16,692 nucleotides of DNA from Spirochaetaceae bacterium (lineage in GTDB: Bacteria > Spirochaetota > Spirochaetia > Treponematales > Breznakiellaceae), in the NCBI GenBank assembly GCA_031279895.1, contig JAITHR010000111.1, forward strand, positions 1 to 16,692, read 5' to 3'. The notes below the pieces were generated by a model. The model searched no databases, was not told the DNA's origin, and saw nothing but the letters and a program-made list of their open reading frames with translations. Made by a program: the position numbers and the translations under genes. How positions within the stretch are numbered: the stretch's first letter is position 1; each line of letters begins with the position of its first letter. Shown in pieces: positions 1 to 6,605 of the stretch.

Positions 1-108
1 GTGCAGTCCGTCAATGCCGGTGGTTGCGATATACATACCAGGGCGTTTCCGCACCGGATCAAGACCGGTAAGAATCTGAATATTTTGTGCTGAATAGTCT
101 GAACTCAT
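1..108 (-). CDS. DNA gyrase B / topoisomerase IV B subunit, N-terminal fragment
   Basis: The ATG is at 108 and the reading frame runs off the left edge of the window, so only 36 codons are visible. The translation reads [13 protein letters not shown], then [18 protein letters not shown] and IDGLH. The block with VRKRPGMYI followed by a GLH is the conserved N-terminal strap and start of the GHKL ATPase domain of GyrB and ParE. These subunits hydrolyse ATP to drive strand passage with GyrA or ParC. The fragment is too short to separate GyrB from ParE. There is no convincing Shine-Dalgarno; a -10-like box lies five bases upstream of the ATG (separate entry). The assignment to the type II topoisomerase B family is firm; which paralogue it is remains open. 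Confidence 0.87.
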   Translation of the reverse strand, partial: MSSDYSAQNIQILTGLDPVRKRPGMYIATTGIDGLH

Positions 109-113
109 GCCTC

Positions 114-142
114 AGTGTACCTGTTTCACGATAAAAAGTAAA
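114..142 (-). promoter_or_regulatory. candidate promoter of the topoisomerase gene
   Basis: On the minus strand TTTACT, 17 bases and TACACT match the -35 and -10 boxes at four of six positions each. The -10 box ends only five bases before the ATG at 108, so a transcript would be leaderless or nearly so. The match is modest and read by eye. Confidence 0.35.
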
Positions 143-143
143 C

Positions 144-159
144 CCGCCGGCACCGGCGG
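144..159. repeat. GC-rich palindrome in the gap before the topoisomerase gene
   Basis: CCGCCGG-CA-CCGGCGG is a perfect 7-bp inverted repeat with a two-base centre. The same GCCGGC-centred theme recurs at 413-424, 12481-12526 and 16401-16532, suggesting a REP-like family. There is no T run on either side that would make it a standard terminator. Confidence 0.5.
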
Positions 160-286
160 CCTGTTTATTTTGTCGCCCTATTCTTTCCATCGCGGAATGA
201 CGGACGCATAAAAGCGGGTCGTGTTGCGATTGCCTCGATTGCCTCATTGCAGGTGCGCCCAATTCCTACCTCTACCTAACTGTTTA

Positions 287-363
287 GGGACAGAGTAGAC
301 AGCAGGGGGACAGAGCAGGCAACGGAAGTGGGACAGAACAGGAGGTAACAACAGGGACAGAGC
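287..363. repeat. cluster of four GGGACAGA motifs
   Basis: Motif copies start at 287 (GGGACAGAGTA), 307 (GGGACAGAGC), 330 (GGGACAGAAC) and 354 (GGGACAGAGC), all in the same orientation, within the 109-444 gap between agcS and the topoisomerase gene. They belong to the dispersed GGGACAGAG / CTCTGTCCC family found throughout the window. I see no gene in this gap; it otherwise holds GC palindromes at 144-159 and 413-424. Confidence 0.7.
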
Positions 364-412
364 AGGAGCAGGCGGATCCCGCTTCGCGCCGCGCCGCGGG
401 AAGCTTGGGGAA

Positions 413-424
413 CCCGCCGGCGGG
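413..424. repeat. 12-bp perfect palindrome after agcS
   Basis: CCCGCCGGCGGG lies about 20 bases beyond the agcS stop codon and is followed on the plus strand by a GGCTGGCTGGCC-type tandem. It could form a stem at the 3' end of the agcS transcript, but no U run follows, so a terminator function is not supported. Confidence 0.45.
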
Positions 425-444
425 CTGGCTGGCCGGCTGGCCGG

Positions 445-1836
445 TTAGCCGCGTTTTTTGAGGAGGTCGGTTCGTGAGGGAATGGGGTCGGTATCAACTT
501 TTTCAATGTCGCCGTATACATAGGTTTTTGTTTCCTGCGATATGACCACGCTTAAAAGCAGAACCGCCACGATGTTGGGGATAACCATAAGCCCGTTGAG
601 CGTGTCGGCAATGTTCCATACGATACCGAGCGGTATGGTGGCGCCCACGAATACCACGAGGGTATAGAGGATTCGATAGGGAATAATCACTTTGGGCCCT
701 AAAAGATACTCCGCCCCTTTCTCGCCGTAGTAGGACCAGCCGAGAATAGTGGAAAACGCGAAGGTAACAAGGCCGAAGGTCAGGACGCCCTTGCCGAAGA
801 GGGGGATTTGACCGAAGGACTCGTTTACCAGGGAGGCGCCGTTGCTGTAATCAATGTTCGGGTTTGCGATGGCGGAACTTACCACCACAAGACCGGTTAT
901 AAGACAGATAACCACCGTATCCCAGAAGGTGCCGGTCATGGACACCAGGGCCTGGCGAGCGGGGTTCTTGGTTCTTGCGGCTGACGCCACGATGGGAGCG
1001 GATCCCATGCCCGATTCGTTTGAGAAAAGCCCGCGGGCAATACCGAAACGGGCGGCTTCTTTTATGGTATGCCCCAGCAAACCGCCGCCTATCGCGGAGG
1101 GCGTGAAGGCGTAGCGGACAATTTCCGCAACGGCGGGGGCAATGTAACTGCGGTGTATAACCAGAATGATGAGACAGCCTATCACATAGAGGAGCGACAT
1201 AATCGGCACCAGCCCCACGCATACATTGGTTATCCACTTAATACCCCCGATAAGCACGAGACCGGTCAGCACCATCATAATAACTCCCGGAATCCACAAA
1301 GGCACGTTTAGGTTCTCGTTAATAATGCTCGCCACCGCGTTGGACTGCACCCCGTCCCCGATGCCGAACGCGGCAAGCGCGGCAAAAGCACCGAAGAGCA
1401 CCCCAAGCCATTTCATCTTGAGCCCCCGTTCCAGCGCGAACATCGCGCCGCCGAGCATCATGTTGTGTTCGTCCTTTACCCGGTATTTCACCGCGATAAG
1501 GGATTCGGCGTACTTGGTGGCAATGCCGAACACGCCGGTAAGCCACATCCACAGCACGGCCCCGGGCCCGCCGGAGGCGATAGCGGTTCCCACCCCGATA
1601 ATATTGCCCGTTCCGATAGTGGACGCGAGCGCGGTGGTAAGGGCGCCGAATTGCGACACGTCCCCGTCCGCGCCGGTCTCCCGCGTAACCGACAGCTTAA
1701 TGCCGAGCCCGAGTTTCCGCTGTATAAAGCCTGTTTTCACGGTCATAAATACATGCGTACCGAAAAGCAATACCAAAAGCCACGGCCCCCACACGATCCC
1801 GTTGATTACGCCAACAACTGCTTCAAACTGTTCCAT
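445..1836 (-). CDS. AGCS-family sodium:alanine/glycine symporter
   Basis: The 463-residue polytopic membrane protein has the length and signatures of the alanine/glycine:cation symporter (AGCS) family, which imports small neutral amino acids with Na+. Visible landmarks are GTGNIIGVG (about residues 75-83), GGPGAVLWMW (89-98) and KYAESLIAVKYR (108-119), which form the conserved core, then many hydrophobic segments to the C-terminus and a short charged tail ending LLKKRG. The start at 1836 is supported by AAGGAG upstream with good spacing and by a strong promoter at 1870-1898. It lies downstream of guaA on the same strand but has its own promoter, so co-transcription is not required. Substrate (alanine, glycine or another amino acid) cannot be told from sequence. 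Family assignment is firm. Confidence 0.95.
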   Translation of the reverse strand: MEQFEAVVGVINGIVWGPWLLVLLFGTHVFMTVKTGFIQRKLGLGIKLSVTRETGADGDVSQFGALTTALASTIGTGNIIGVGTAIASGGPGAVLWMWLTGVFGIATKYAESLIAVKYRVKDEHNMMLGGAMFALERGLKMKWLGVLFGAFAALAAFGIGDGVQSNAVASIINENLNVPLWIPGVIMMVLTGLVLIGGIKWITNVCVGLVPIMSLLYVIGCLIILVIHRSYIAPAVAEIVRYAFTPSAIGGGLLGHTIKEAARFGIARGLFSNESGMGSAPIVASAARTKNPARQALVSMTGTFWDTVVICLITGLVVVSSAIANPNIDYSNGASLVNESFGQIPLFGKGVLTFGLVTFAFSTILGWSYYGEKGAEYLLGPKVIIPYRILYTLVVFVGATIPLGIVWNIADTLNGLMVIPNIVAVLLLSVVISQETKTYVYGDIEKVDTDPIPSRTDLLKKRG

Positions 1837-1869
1837 AATGGTAACTCCTTTTGCAAAGTGTTATTTTTA

Positions 1870-1898
1870 AGTATTAAAGTCCCGGCCTTCTTTGTCAA
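1870..1898 (-). promoter_or_regulatory. agcS promoter with overlapping hairpin
   Basis: On the minus strand a perfect TTGACA (1898-1893) is followed by a 17-base spacer and AATACT (1875-1870). The expected start of transcription is near 1863, leaving a short leader with AAGGAG before the ATG at 1836. The -35 box sits inside a perfect inverted repeat at 1888-1906 (TTCTTTGT-CAA-ACAAAGAA, 8-bp arms), a plausible operator. No matching regulator is identifiable in the window. Confidence 0.65.
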
Positions 1899-1906
1899 AC
1901 AAAGAA
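1888..1906. promoter_or_regulatory. 8-bp inverted repeat overlapping the agcS -35 box
   Basis: TTCTTTGT and ACAAAGAA are perfectly complementary arms separated by CAA. The position over the -35 element of agcS suggests an operator. There is no U run after it on either strand, so I do not read it as a terminator of guaA. Confidence 0.4.
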
Positions 1907-1979
1907 CCGCGCCCCGCCGCGCTCTGGAGGTAAAAAACCGCAATTTTTCTTATTTTTTTTAAAAACCGTACAAGTACCG

Positions 1980-3623
1980 CTATTCCCACTCGATAGTCGC
2001 GGGAGGCTTGCTTGAAACGTCGTAAGTAACCCGACCGACGGCTTTCACCGTGTTGGTAATGACCGTGGCGATTTCTATAATATCTCCCATGAGAAAAGGG
2101 TACACGTCGGCGGTCATGCCGTCGGCGCTGACAACGGCTCGAAGCGCGAGAACCCAGCCGTATTTGCGAAGGTCCCCGGCCACGCCCACCGACCGGACCG
2201 GAAGCAGCACGGCGAAAGCCTGCCATATCTTGTCGTAAAGCCCGCGCCGTTTCAGTTCCGCGATATATATTGCGTCCGCTTCCCGCAGTATCGCGCATTT
2301 TTCTTTGGTAACTTCCCCGATAATCCTGACCGCAAGGCCAGGCCCCGGAAAGGGATGCCGGTTAATCACCGCCCGATCCATGCCGAGCATTCCGCCGAGC
2401 CGGCGCGCCTCGTCTTTATAAAGCCGGTCCAGCGGCTCGATTATCCTGCCGGCTTCCCGCTTTGCCTGCACGAGCGGGCTTCCCACGTTGTGATGGCTTT
2501 TGATAAGGCGGGCTTTGGTCCCCACGCCTTTCCCGCTTTCAATAAGGTCGGTGTACAGCGTCCCCTGAGCGAGAAAGTAGGTCGGCGGCAGGCGCAGTTT
2601 CGCCACTTCCCGCTCCTGGATGGTAATAAAAAGGTCGCCGATAATTTTCCGCTTGACTTCCGGGTCTTCGGCGCCTCTAAGCGCGTCAAGAAACTCTTCT
2701 TCACACCGGATACTGTGAAGGTGCCGGGCGCCCAGGCGCGTGAGGCCGGATTCAACTTCCAGAGTCTCGTCTTTACGCATAAGGCCGGTATCAAGGTACA
2801 TAAAGTGAACCTGCGCTTCCGGCAGGGTTTTCAAAAGCAGTGCGCCTGCCACAGAGGAATCCACGCCCCCTGAAATGAGGAGAAGCACCGGATTGTCCCC
2901 TACTTTCCGGTAAATGGAGCGGCTGACAGTCTCAACGTACTGTTCCATGGTCCATTCCGGCGCACATTTGCAGACTCCGAACACAAACGCCGCGAGAATT
3001 TCAAGGCCGCGCTGACAATGGGTCACTTCAGGGTGGAATTGGAGGCCGAACCAAGGATAGTCTTCATGGACTATGACCGCGGGAAAGCCCGAAACGCTCC
3101 GTCCGTATTCCCGAAAGCCCGGTGCAAGACGGGTCAGCGTATCGCCGTGGCTCATCCACGAGACAAACGACACCGGATCTTCATTCGGACGGATTTTTCC
3201 CGCCAGTATATCCGCCAGCGGCGCGGTGCGGTCAAAGCCGACAAAAAACACGGCAGTTCGTTCCCGGAACGCGGCGGCGTGTTCCGCTTCCGCCGGCGGG
3301 TAAAGGCGCACCGTTACGGCGCCGTATTCTTGTGTGCCAAGGGCTTCCACCGCGCCGCCCAGGTCGGTATTCATCCGCTGTGCGCCGTAACAAATCCCCA
3401 GAAGGGGAATACCCGCGGTGTAAATCCTCTTATCCGGCGCTGCTCCCCGGGAGGTATAGACCGATTCCGGGGAGCCGGAAAGAATAATGCCGCGCACGGA
3501 GGAAAGATCGGGCAGGGCGCCGTCTCCGGGCATAATCTCGGTATAGACTCCCAAATCCCTGACACGCCGACCGATAAGCTCGGTGGTCTGGCTTCCGAAA
3601 TCAAGTATCAGTATGGTATCCAT
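1980..3623 (-). CDS. guaA: GMP synthase (glutamine-hydrolysing)
   Basis: The enzyme converts XMP, glutamine and ATP to GMP, the last step of de novo guanine nucleotide synthesis, in the cytoplasm. With the start at 3623 it has 547 residues. The class I amidotransferase domain shows the nucleophile loop GICYG (Cys78) and the FHPEVTH block with His197 and Glu199. The ATP pyrophosphatase domain has SGGVDSS (251-257), AQGTLYTDLIESG (352-364) and LIKSHHNVG. The C-terminal dimerisation domain has HPFPGPGLAVRI (423-434) and ends YDVSSKPPATIEWE, the usual family end. An in-frame upstream ATG at 3719 would add 32 residues unlike the family, and a good promoter lies between the two, so 3623 is preferred. 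No Shine-Dalgarno is visible. Confidence 0.97.
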   Translation of the reverse strand: MDTILILDFGSQTTELIGRRVRDLGVYTEIMPGDGALPDLSSVRGIILSGSPESVYTSRGAAPDKRIYTAGIPLLGICYGAQRMNTDLGGAVEALGTQEYGAVTVRLYPPAEAEHAAAFRERTAVFFVGFDRTAPLADILAGKIRPNEDPVSFVSWMSHGDTLTRLAPGFREYGRSVSGFPAVIVHEDYPWFGLQFHPEVTHCQRGLEILAAFVFGVCKCAPEWTMEQYVETVSRSIYRKVGDNPVLLLISGGVDSSVAGALLLKTLPEAQVHFMYLDTGLMRKDETLEVESGLTRLGARHLHSIRCEEEFLDALRGAEDPEVKRKIIGDLFITIQEREVAKLRLPPTYFLAQGTLYTDLIESGKGVGTKARLIKSHHNVGSPLVQAKREAGRIIEPLDRLYKDEARRLGGMLGMDRAVINRHPFPGPGLAVRIIGEVTKEKCAILREADAIYIAELKRRGLYDKIWQAFAVLLPVRSVGVAGDLRKYGWVLALRAVVSADGMTADVYPFLMGDIIEIATVITNTVKAVGRVTYDVSSKPPATIEWE

Positions 3624-3632
3624 AAAGGTCGT

Positions 3633-3661
3633 ATCATACTTAAAGAATTCGGCGCTGTCAA
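3633..3661 (-). promoter_or_regulatory. guaA promoter, nearly leaderless
   Basis: On the minus strand a perfect TTGACA (3661-3656), a 17-base spacer and TATGAT (3638-3633, five of six matches) form a strong sigma-70-type promoter. The -10 box ends nine bases before the guaA ATG at 3623, so transcription should begin within about four bases of the start codon. This also rules out the longer upstream start. Confidence 0.7.
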
Positions 3662-3693
3662 TCAAACGCGAACGACGCGGGGTCGGGAATTTG

Positions 3694-3858
3694 CTCTGTC
3701 CCCGCGGATGAGAATGCACCCCTGCGCGTCGCGGGGGCGCTCTAAGCGGCAGTCGATTTCTTTCCTGAAATCTGCTCTGTCCCTGCCGCTTGGATACGCT
3801 GTCCCTATTTCTAAACAGAATTCTGGTATCTCTGATTTAAGAAATATGCTCTGTCCCC
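3694..3858. repeat. CTCTGTCCC cluster with nested inverted repeats
   Basis: In the gap between the divergent guaA and 3897 genes, CTCTGTCCC copies lie at 3694-3703, 3775-3783 and 3849-3858, and a shortened CTGTCCC at 3799-3805, all in one orientation. Around them are an 8-bp stem at 3719-3737 (CCCCTGCG-CGT-CGCGGGGG, one G-T pair), a nested pair of inverted repeats at 3744-3791 (AAGCGGCAG with CTGCCGCTT outside, GATTTC with GAAATC inside) and a CAGAATTCTG palindrome at 3816-3825. I see no gene here. Confidence 0.7.
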
Positions 3859-3896
3859 ATTTCGTAGGAACCTTGTAAGATACTTGCTCCTGTGGT

Positions 3897-4304
3897 ATGA
3901 AGTTACCAATGAATATTAAACTGAATGTTAAACCTTTTGACTTTGCGGCGGCAGGATTGGCTGTCGGCATTACCGTAGGATGCGCGTTTTTTATCTATGC
4001 CGGAGGTGGAAACCAAAGCAGTATAAGTATACACGTCAAAGCGGAGAAAACCGAATGGATATTTCCGCAAGATGCGACTGAGATTATAAACGTACACGGA
4101 CCTTTGGGTAATACAGTGATAGAAGCGCGGGACCGCCGAGTTAGGGTAATCGCTTCTCCCTGCGATAATCAAACCTGTGTGGCCGTCGGAACAATCCAAA
4201 AACGCGGTCAATGGATAGCCTGTCTGCCTAATAAAGTGCTCATTTCGATTGAAGAGAGTAAAGGATCTCAAGACTCTGATGAAGTTGACGCCGCGCTCTG
4301 GTAA
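3897..4304 (+). CDS. NusG domain II-containing protein, membrane-anchored
   Basis: This 135-residue protein has one N-terminal membrane segment (about 14-36, FAAAGLAVGITVGCAFFIY core) followed by a small extracytoplasmic domain. The Cys-containing pattern SPCDNQTC, then a Gly, then IACLPNKVLISIEE is the hallmark of the NusG domain II (NusG_II) family of small membrane proteins found in Firmicutes and spirochaetes. These proteins have no established biochemical function and are often encoded beside Gx-transporter genes, as here. A second ATG at 3909 (MNIKLNV) is an alternative start; neither has a good Shine-Dalgarno. The gene overlaps the next one by 26 bases, which argues for translational coupling. 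Family call is good; role is unknown. Confidence 0.82.
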   Translation: MKLPMNIKLNVKPFDFAAAGLAVGITVGCAFFIYAGGGNQSSISIHVKAEKTEWIFPQDATEIINVHGPLGNTVIEARDRRVRVIASPCDNQTCVAVGTIQKRGQWIACLPNKVLISIEESKGSQDSDEVDAALW

Positions 4305-4794
4305 GAAAACTATCGCGCTCTTGGGAGGGTTCTGTCTTTTTCTCGCCACCCTTGAATACCTGATTCCCAAACCGCTCCCTTTTATGCGGATAGGGCTTGC
4401 TAACGCGCCGCTTTTGTTGGCGCTGGATCGGTTGAGCTTCCGGCACTTCGCGCTGCTGGCACTCATTAAAATTATGGGACAGGCCATTATAACCGGCACT
4501 CTTTTTTCCTATGTGTTTCTTTTTTCTCTGACAGGAACCTGCGCTTCCGCTGTGTTCATGTACCTGATAAGGCGAATGCTAGGGGTACACCGTATTAGTT
4601 TTATCGGTGTCAGCGTTATGGGAGCGCTCCTTTCCAACGGGACACAACTGGCGCTCGCGTATTGTTTTGTCTTCGGAGCGGGTATGCAATACCTTGTCCC
4701 TCCTTTTCTGGCGGCGGGAATTACTACGAGTATCGCCTTGGGGGTATTCTGTGAAGCCTTTGCCGCCCGTTCGCGTTGGTATCAACAGGCGTGA
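4279..4794 (+). CDS. Gx transporter / heptaprenyl diphosphate synthase component I-type membrane protein
   Basis: The protein is about 171 residues long and has five to six hydrophobic segments. The conserved stretch LEYLIPKPLPFMRIGLANAP, followed by LLLALDRLSF and ALLALIKIMGQAIITGTLFSY, is typical of the Gx transporter family (formerly called heptaprenyl diphosphate synthase component I), which resembles the substrate-binding S subunits of ECF transporters. The longest open frame begins with a TTG at 4249, deep inside the previous gene. I chose the ATG at 4279 because it has AAAGGAT upstream, although at long spacing. It sits between the NusG_II gene and a second membrane protein gene, with three bases to the latter. 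Substrate is unknown; thiamine-, isoprenoid- or cofactor-related uptake cannot be decided. Confidence 0.8.
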   Translation: MKLTPRSGKKTIALLGGFCLFLATLEYLIPKPLPFMRIGLANAPLLLALDRLSFRHFALLALIKIMGQAIITGTLFSYVFLFSLTGTCASAVFMYLIRRMLGVHRISFIGVSVMGALLSNGTQLALAYCFVFGAGMQYLVPPFLAAGITTSIALGVFCEAFAARSRWYQQA

Positions 4795-4797
4795 TGT

Positions 4798-5427
4798 ATG
4801 AAAGAACCGGTCCCGTGCGGAATATTTTTTAGAAGCCGCGACCTTTTCATTGCCGGCTTGCTTATGACGGTCGCGTTCCTTGTTAATCCCTCTGTCTTGT
4901 TCAGAACCGTCCAATTTTTGCTTTTTGTGCTTTACGCTTTGCTTATGGGTAAGAAAATCAACCCTCTTGTTACTCTTTTGGTTATGCTGAGCGTTGTGGT
5001 TTGCAATCTCTTGGCGCCTTACGGCAAGATCATCGTAGAAATCGGGATATTTCGTATCACTCAGGGCAGTCTTTTGGGAGGTATCCGCAAAGCCATTACT
5101 CTTGAGGGGCTCATTATGTTATCCAAGGCAACTGTGCGCTCTGACCTGCGTCTTCCCGGCGCTTTCGGTTCGCTTTTGGGAGAAGCGCTCTGGGTTTTTC
5201 AACGGATTATGGACCGGAAAGAAGGCATCTGTGGGAAAGACCTTATCCACGAAATAGATAGATTGATGTTGCTATTGAGTGAGGAACAAGAATCCCTGTC
5301 TGACCAATACACGAACGAACCTCCCAGAACCGCCGCCGCGCTGATTGTTTTGGCCGGAGCAGTCGTACCTATTCTCGCGCTCACTGTTGCCGCTCTGTTC
5401 TATTATTACTCTGTCCCCTTTTTTTAA
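4798..5427 (+). CDS. membrane protein of the NusG_II/Gx operon, possible ECF T-like subunit
   Basis: I do not recognise this 209-residue protein with certainty. It has two to three N-terminal membrane segments (about 16-35, 38-51, 54-74), a long amphipathic cytoplasmic part (about 80-170, containing GSLLGGIRKAITLEGLIMLS and FGSLLGEALWVFQRIMDRK) and a C-terminal membrane segment (about 183-205). Multi-span ends around an amphipathic helical middle are reminiscent of CbiQ/EcfT transmembrane subunits, and its partner resembles an S subunit. The ATPase-contacting Ala-Arg-Gly motifs of EcfT are not obvious, so this is only an inference. The last codons, encoding YYYSVPFF, read through the TACTCTGTCCCC repeat at 5407-5418, so the natural C-terminus has probably been replaced by repeat sequence. 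Confidence 0.7.
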   Translation: MKEPVPCGIFFRSRDLFIAGLLMTVAFLVNPSVLFRTVQFLLFVLYALLMGKKINPLVTLLVMLSVVVCNLLAPYGKIIVEIGIFRITQGSLLGGIRKAITLEGLIMLSKATVRSDLRLPGAFGSLLGEALWVFQRIMDRKEGICGKDLIHEIDRLMLLLSEEQESLSDQYTNEPPRTAAALIVLAGAVVPILALTVAALFYYYSVPFF

Positions 5428-5556
5428 AAGTCAGAAAGATTGCAACGGCACAAAATTAAGAACACAAGAATAAGGGGACGGAGTAAATGCTCCAAGAGTA
5501 AGTGCCTGGTAGTTTCAAAATAAATACTCTGTCCCCTAATCTTGCAATTTTTTCTG
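5407..5556. repeat. nested inverted-repeat element carrying three GGGACAGAG motifs
   Basis: An outer imperfect inverted repeat pairs CAGAAAGATTGCAA (5432-5445) with TTGCAATTTTTTCTG (5542-5556). Inside it GGGGACGGAGTAA (5474-5486) pairs with TACTCTGTCCCC (5525-5536). A further TACTCTGTCCCC copy at 5407-5418 lies just outside, in the end of the preceding gene. The element fills the gap before the sugar kinase gene. It looks like a small non-autonomous, MITE- or REP-like unit. Confidence 0.7.
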
Positions 5557-5577
5557 CTTTTCTATTATGGTGGAGGT

Positions 5578-6567
5578 ATGATTTTATGTTGTGGTGAAGC
5601 CTTGATTGATATGGTTCCTTTACGGATGACTCAAACTCAGCGAGAGAAAACTCTCCTACCAGAAGGAGGAACAGGCTTTTTCCCCTATCCTGGGGGAAGC
5701 TCTTATAATACCGCTCTTGCCATCGGGAGGCTGGGGGTGCCTGTGCGCTTTCTGGGGCGTATTTCCAAAGATTTTTTTGGGGAACAACTGATCGGTCATC
5801 TGATCAAAAATAAAGTGGGAATCGATTTGATTGTCCGGTCTGAGGAACATTCTACCTTGGCTTTTGTGAAACTTGAAGCAGGTAAAGAACCTCAATATGT
5901 CTTTTATACTGAAGGTACGGCGGATCGATCCTTTTCTCAGGCGGATCTGCCCGTAAAATTGCCGGAAGAAACGCACTGTATTCTTTTTGGGTCTATCGCT
6001 ATGACTATGGAGCCAGTGGCAACCACTATTGAATCCCTCATTTTTCAGAAAAGAGGCCGCGCCGAAGATGGGCCAGTTATCTCGATAGATCCCAACATCC
6101 GTCCCTTTATGATCCGCGATAAAGACGCCTATTGTAAACGATTTGAGGGATGGGTTGCCGCGTCAACAATAGTGAAAATTTCTTCGGCTGATTTAGCCTT
6201 TGTCTATCCTAATTTTGATTTAGAAGCGTCTCTACAGCGCTTATTGAACATGGGACCTCGATTAGTGGTAACAACTTTGGGACCAGAGGGCGCTTTTGCG
6301 GCGCTTCGTCGGGATACAGGAATTATCCGGGCGAACGCACCGGTGGTGCATAGCAAGGTGGTGGATACTATCGGCGCGGGAGACACCTTTCATGGCGCAC
6401 TTCTCTCTTGGTTGGATCTCAAAGGAAAGATGTCCCGTTCTAAACTGGTATCCCTTACAGAGGGCGAACTCCATGAAGCGTTATTCTTTGCCAACAAAGC
6501 GGCTTCACTGGTTTGCGCACGGCAGGGGGCGGATCCTCCTACCCTTCCAGAAGTGGAAGCTTTATAA
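5578..6567 (+). CDS. PfkB-family sugar kinase (fructokinase-like)
   Basis: This 329-residue cytoplasmic kinase of the ribokinase/PfkB family phosphorylates a sugar with ATP. It starts MILCCGEALIDMVP, the usual fructokinase-type N-terminus. PYPGGSSYNTALAIGRLG (about 37-53) is the first PfkB signature, and VDTIGAGDTFHGALLSW (263-279) is the second, with Asp269 as the expected catalytic base and the GAGD anion hole. ISIDPNIRPFMI and VVTTLGPEGAF also fit. The frame is open further upstream from a TTG at 5542, but GGTGGAGG directly precedes the ATG at 5578. Fructose is the likeliest substrate by resemblance, not proof. It stands alone after a repeat element; a GGGACAGAG motif follows its stop codon by three bases. 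Confidence 0.92.
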   Translation: MILCCGEALIDMVPLRMTQTQREKTLLPEGGTGFFPYPGGSSYNTALAIGRLGVPVRFLGRISKDFFGEQLIGHLIKNKVGIDLIVRSEEHSTLAFVKLEAGKEPQYVFYTEGTADRSFSQADLPVKLPEETHCILFGSIAMTMEPVATTIESLIFQKRGRAEDGPVISIDPNIRPFMIRDKDAYCKRFEGWVAASTIVKISSADLAFVYPNFDLEASLQRLLNMGPRLVVTTLGPEGAFAALRRDTGIIRANAPVVHSKVVDTIGAGDTFHGALLSWLDLKGKMSRSKLVSLTEGELHEALFFANKAASLVCARQGADPPTLPEVEAL

Positions 6568-6570
6568 AAA

Positions 6571-6582
6571 GGGACAGAGTAA
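6571..6582 (+). repeat. single GGGACAGAGTAA motif between kinase and nuclease genes
   Basis: The motif begins three bases after the kinase stop codon and ends 23 bases before the nuclease ATG. It faces the inverted copy CTCTGTCCC at 8025-8033 across the nuclease and RAYT genes. Confidence 0.75.
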
Positions 6583-6605
6583 AAATGGAAAAGAGGGAAA
6601 ATGAA

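Noticed and set aside
1950..1979. Rho-independent terminator after guaA (GGTAC-TT-GTAC then T run)
   Set aside because: The stem is only four clean pairs with a two-base loop and a mismatch next to it; the T run alone is not enough.
3624..3719. Longer guaA start at 3719
   Set aside because: It would add 32 residues unlike the family, and it would start upstream of the strong promoter at 3633-3661.
3018..3878. Long plus-strand open frame opposite guaA
   Set aside because: It is the shadow of guaA; its translation is Arg/Pro-rich without any recognisable domain.
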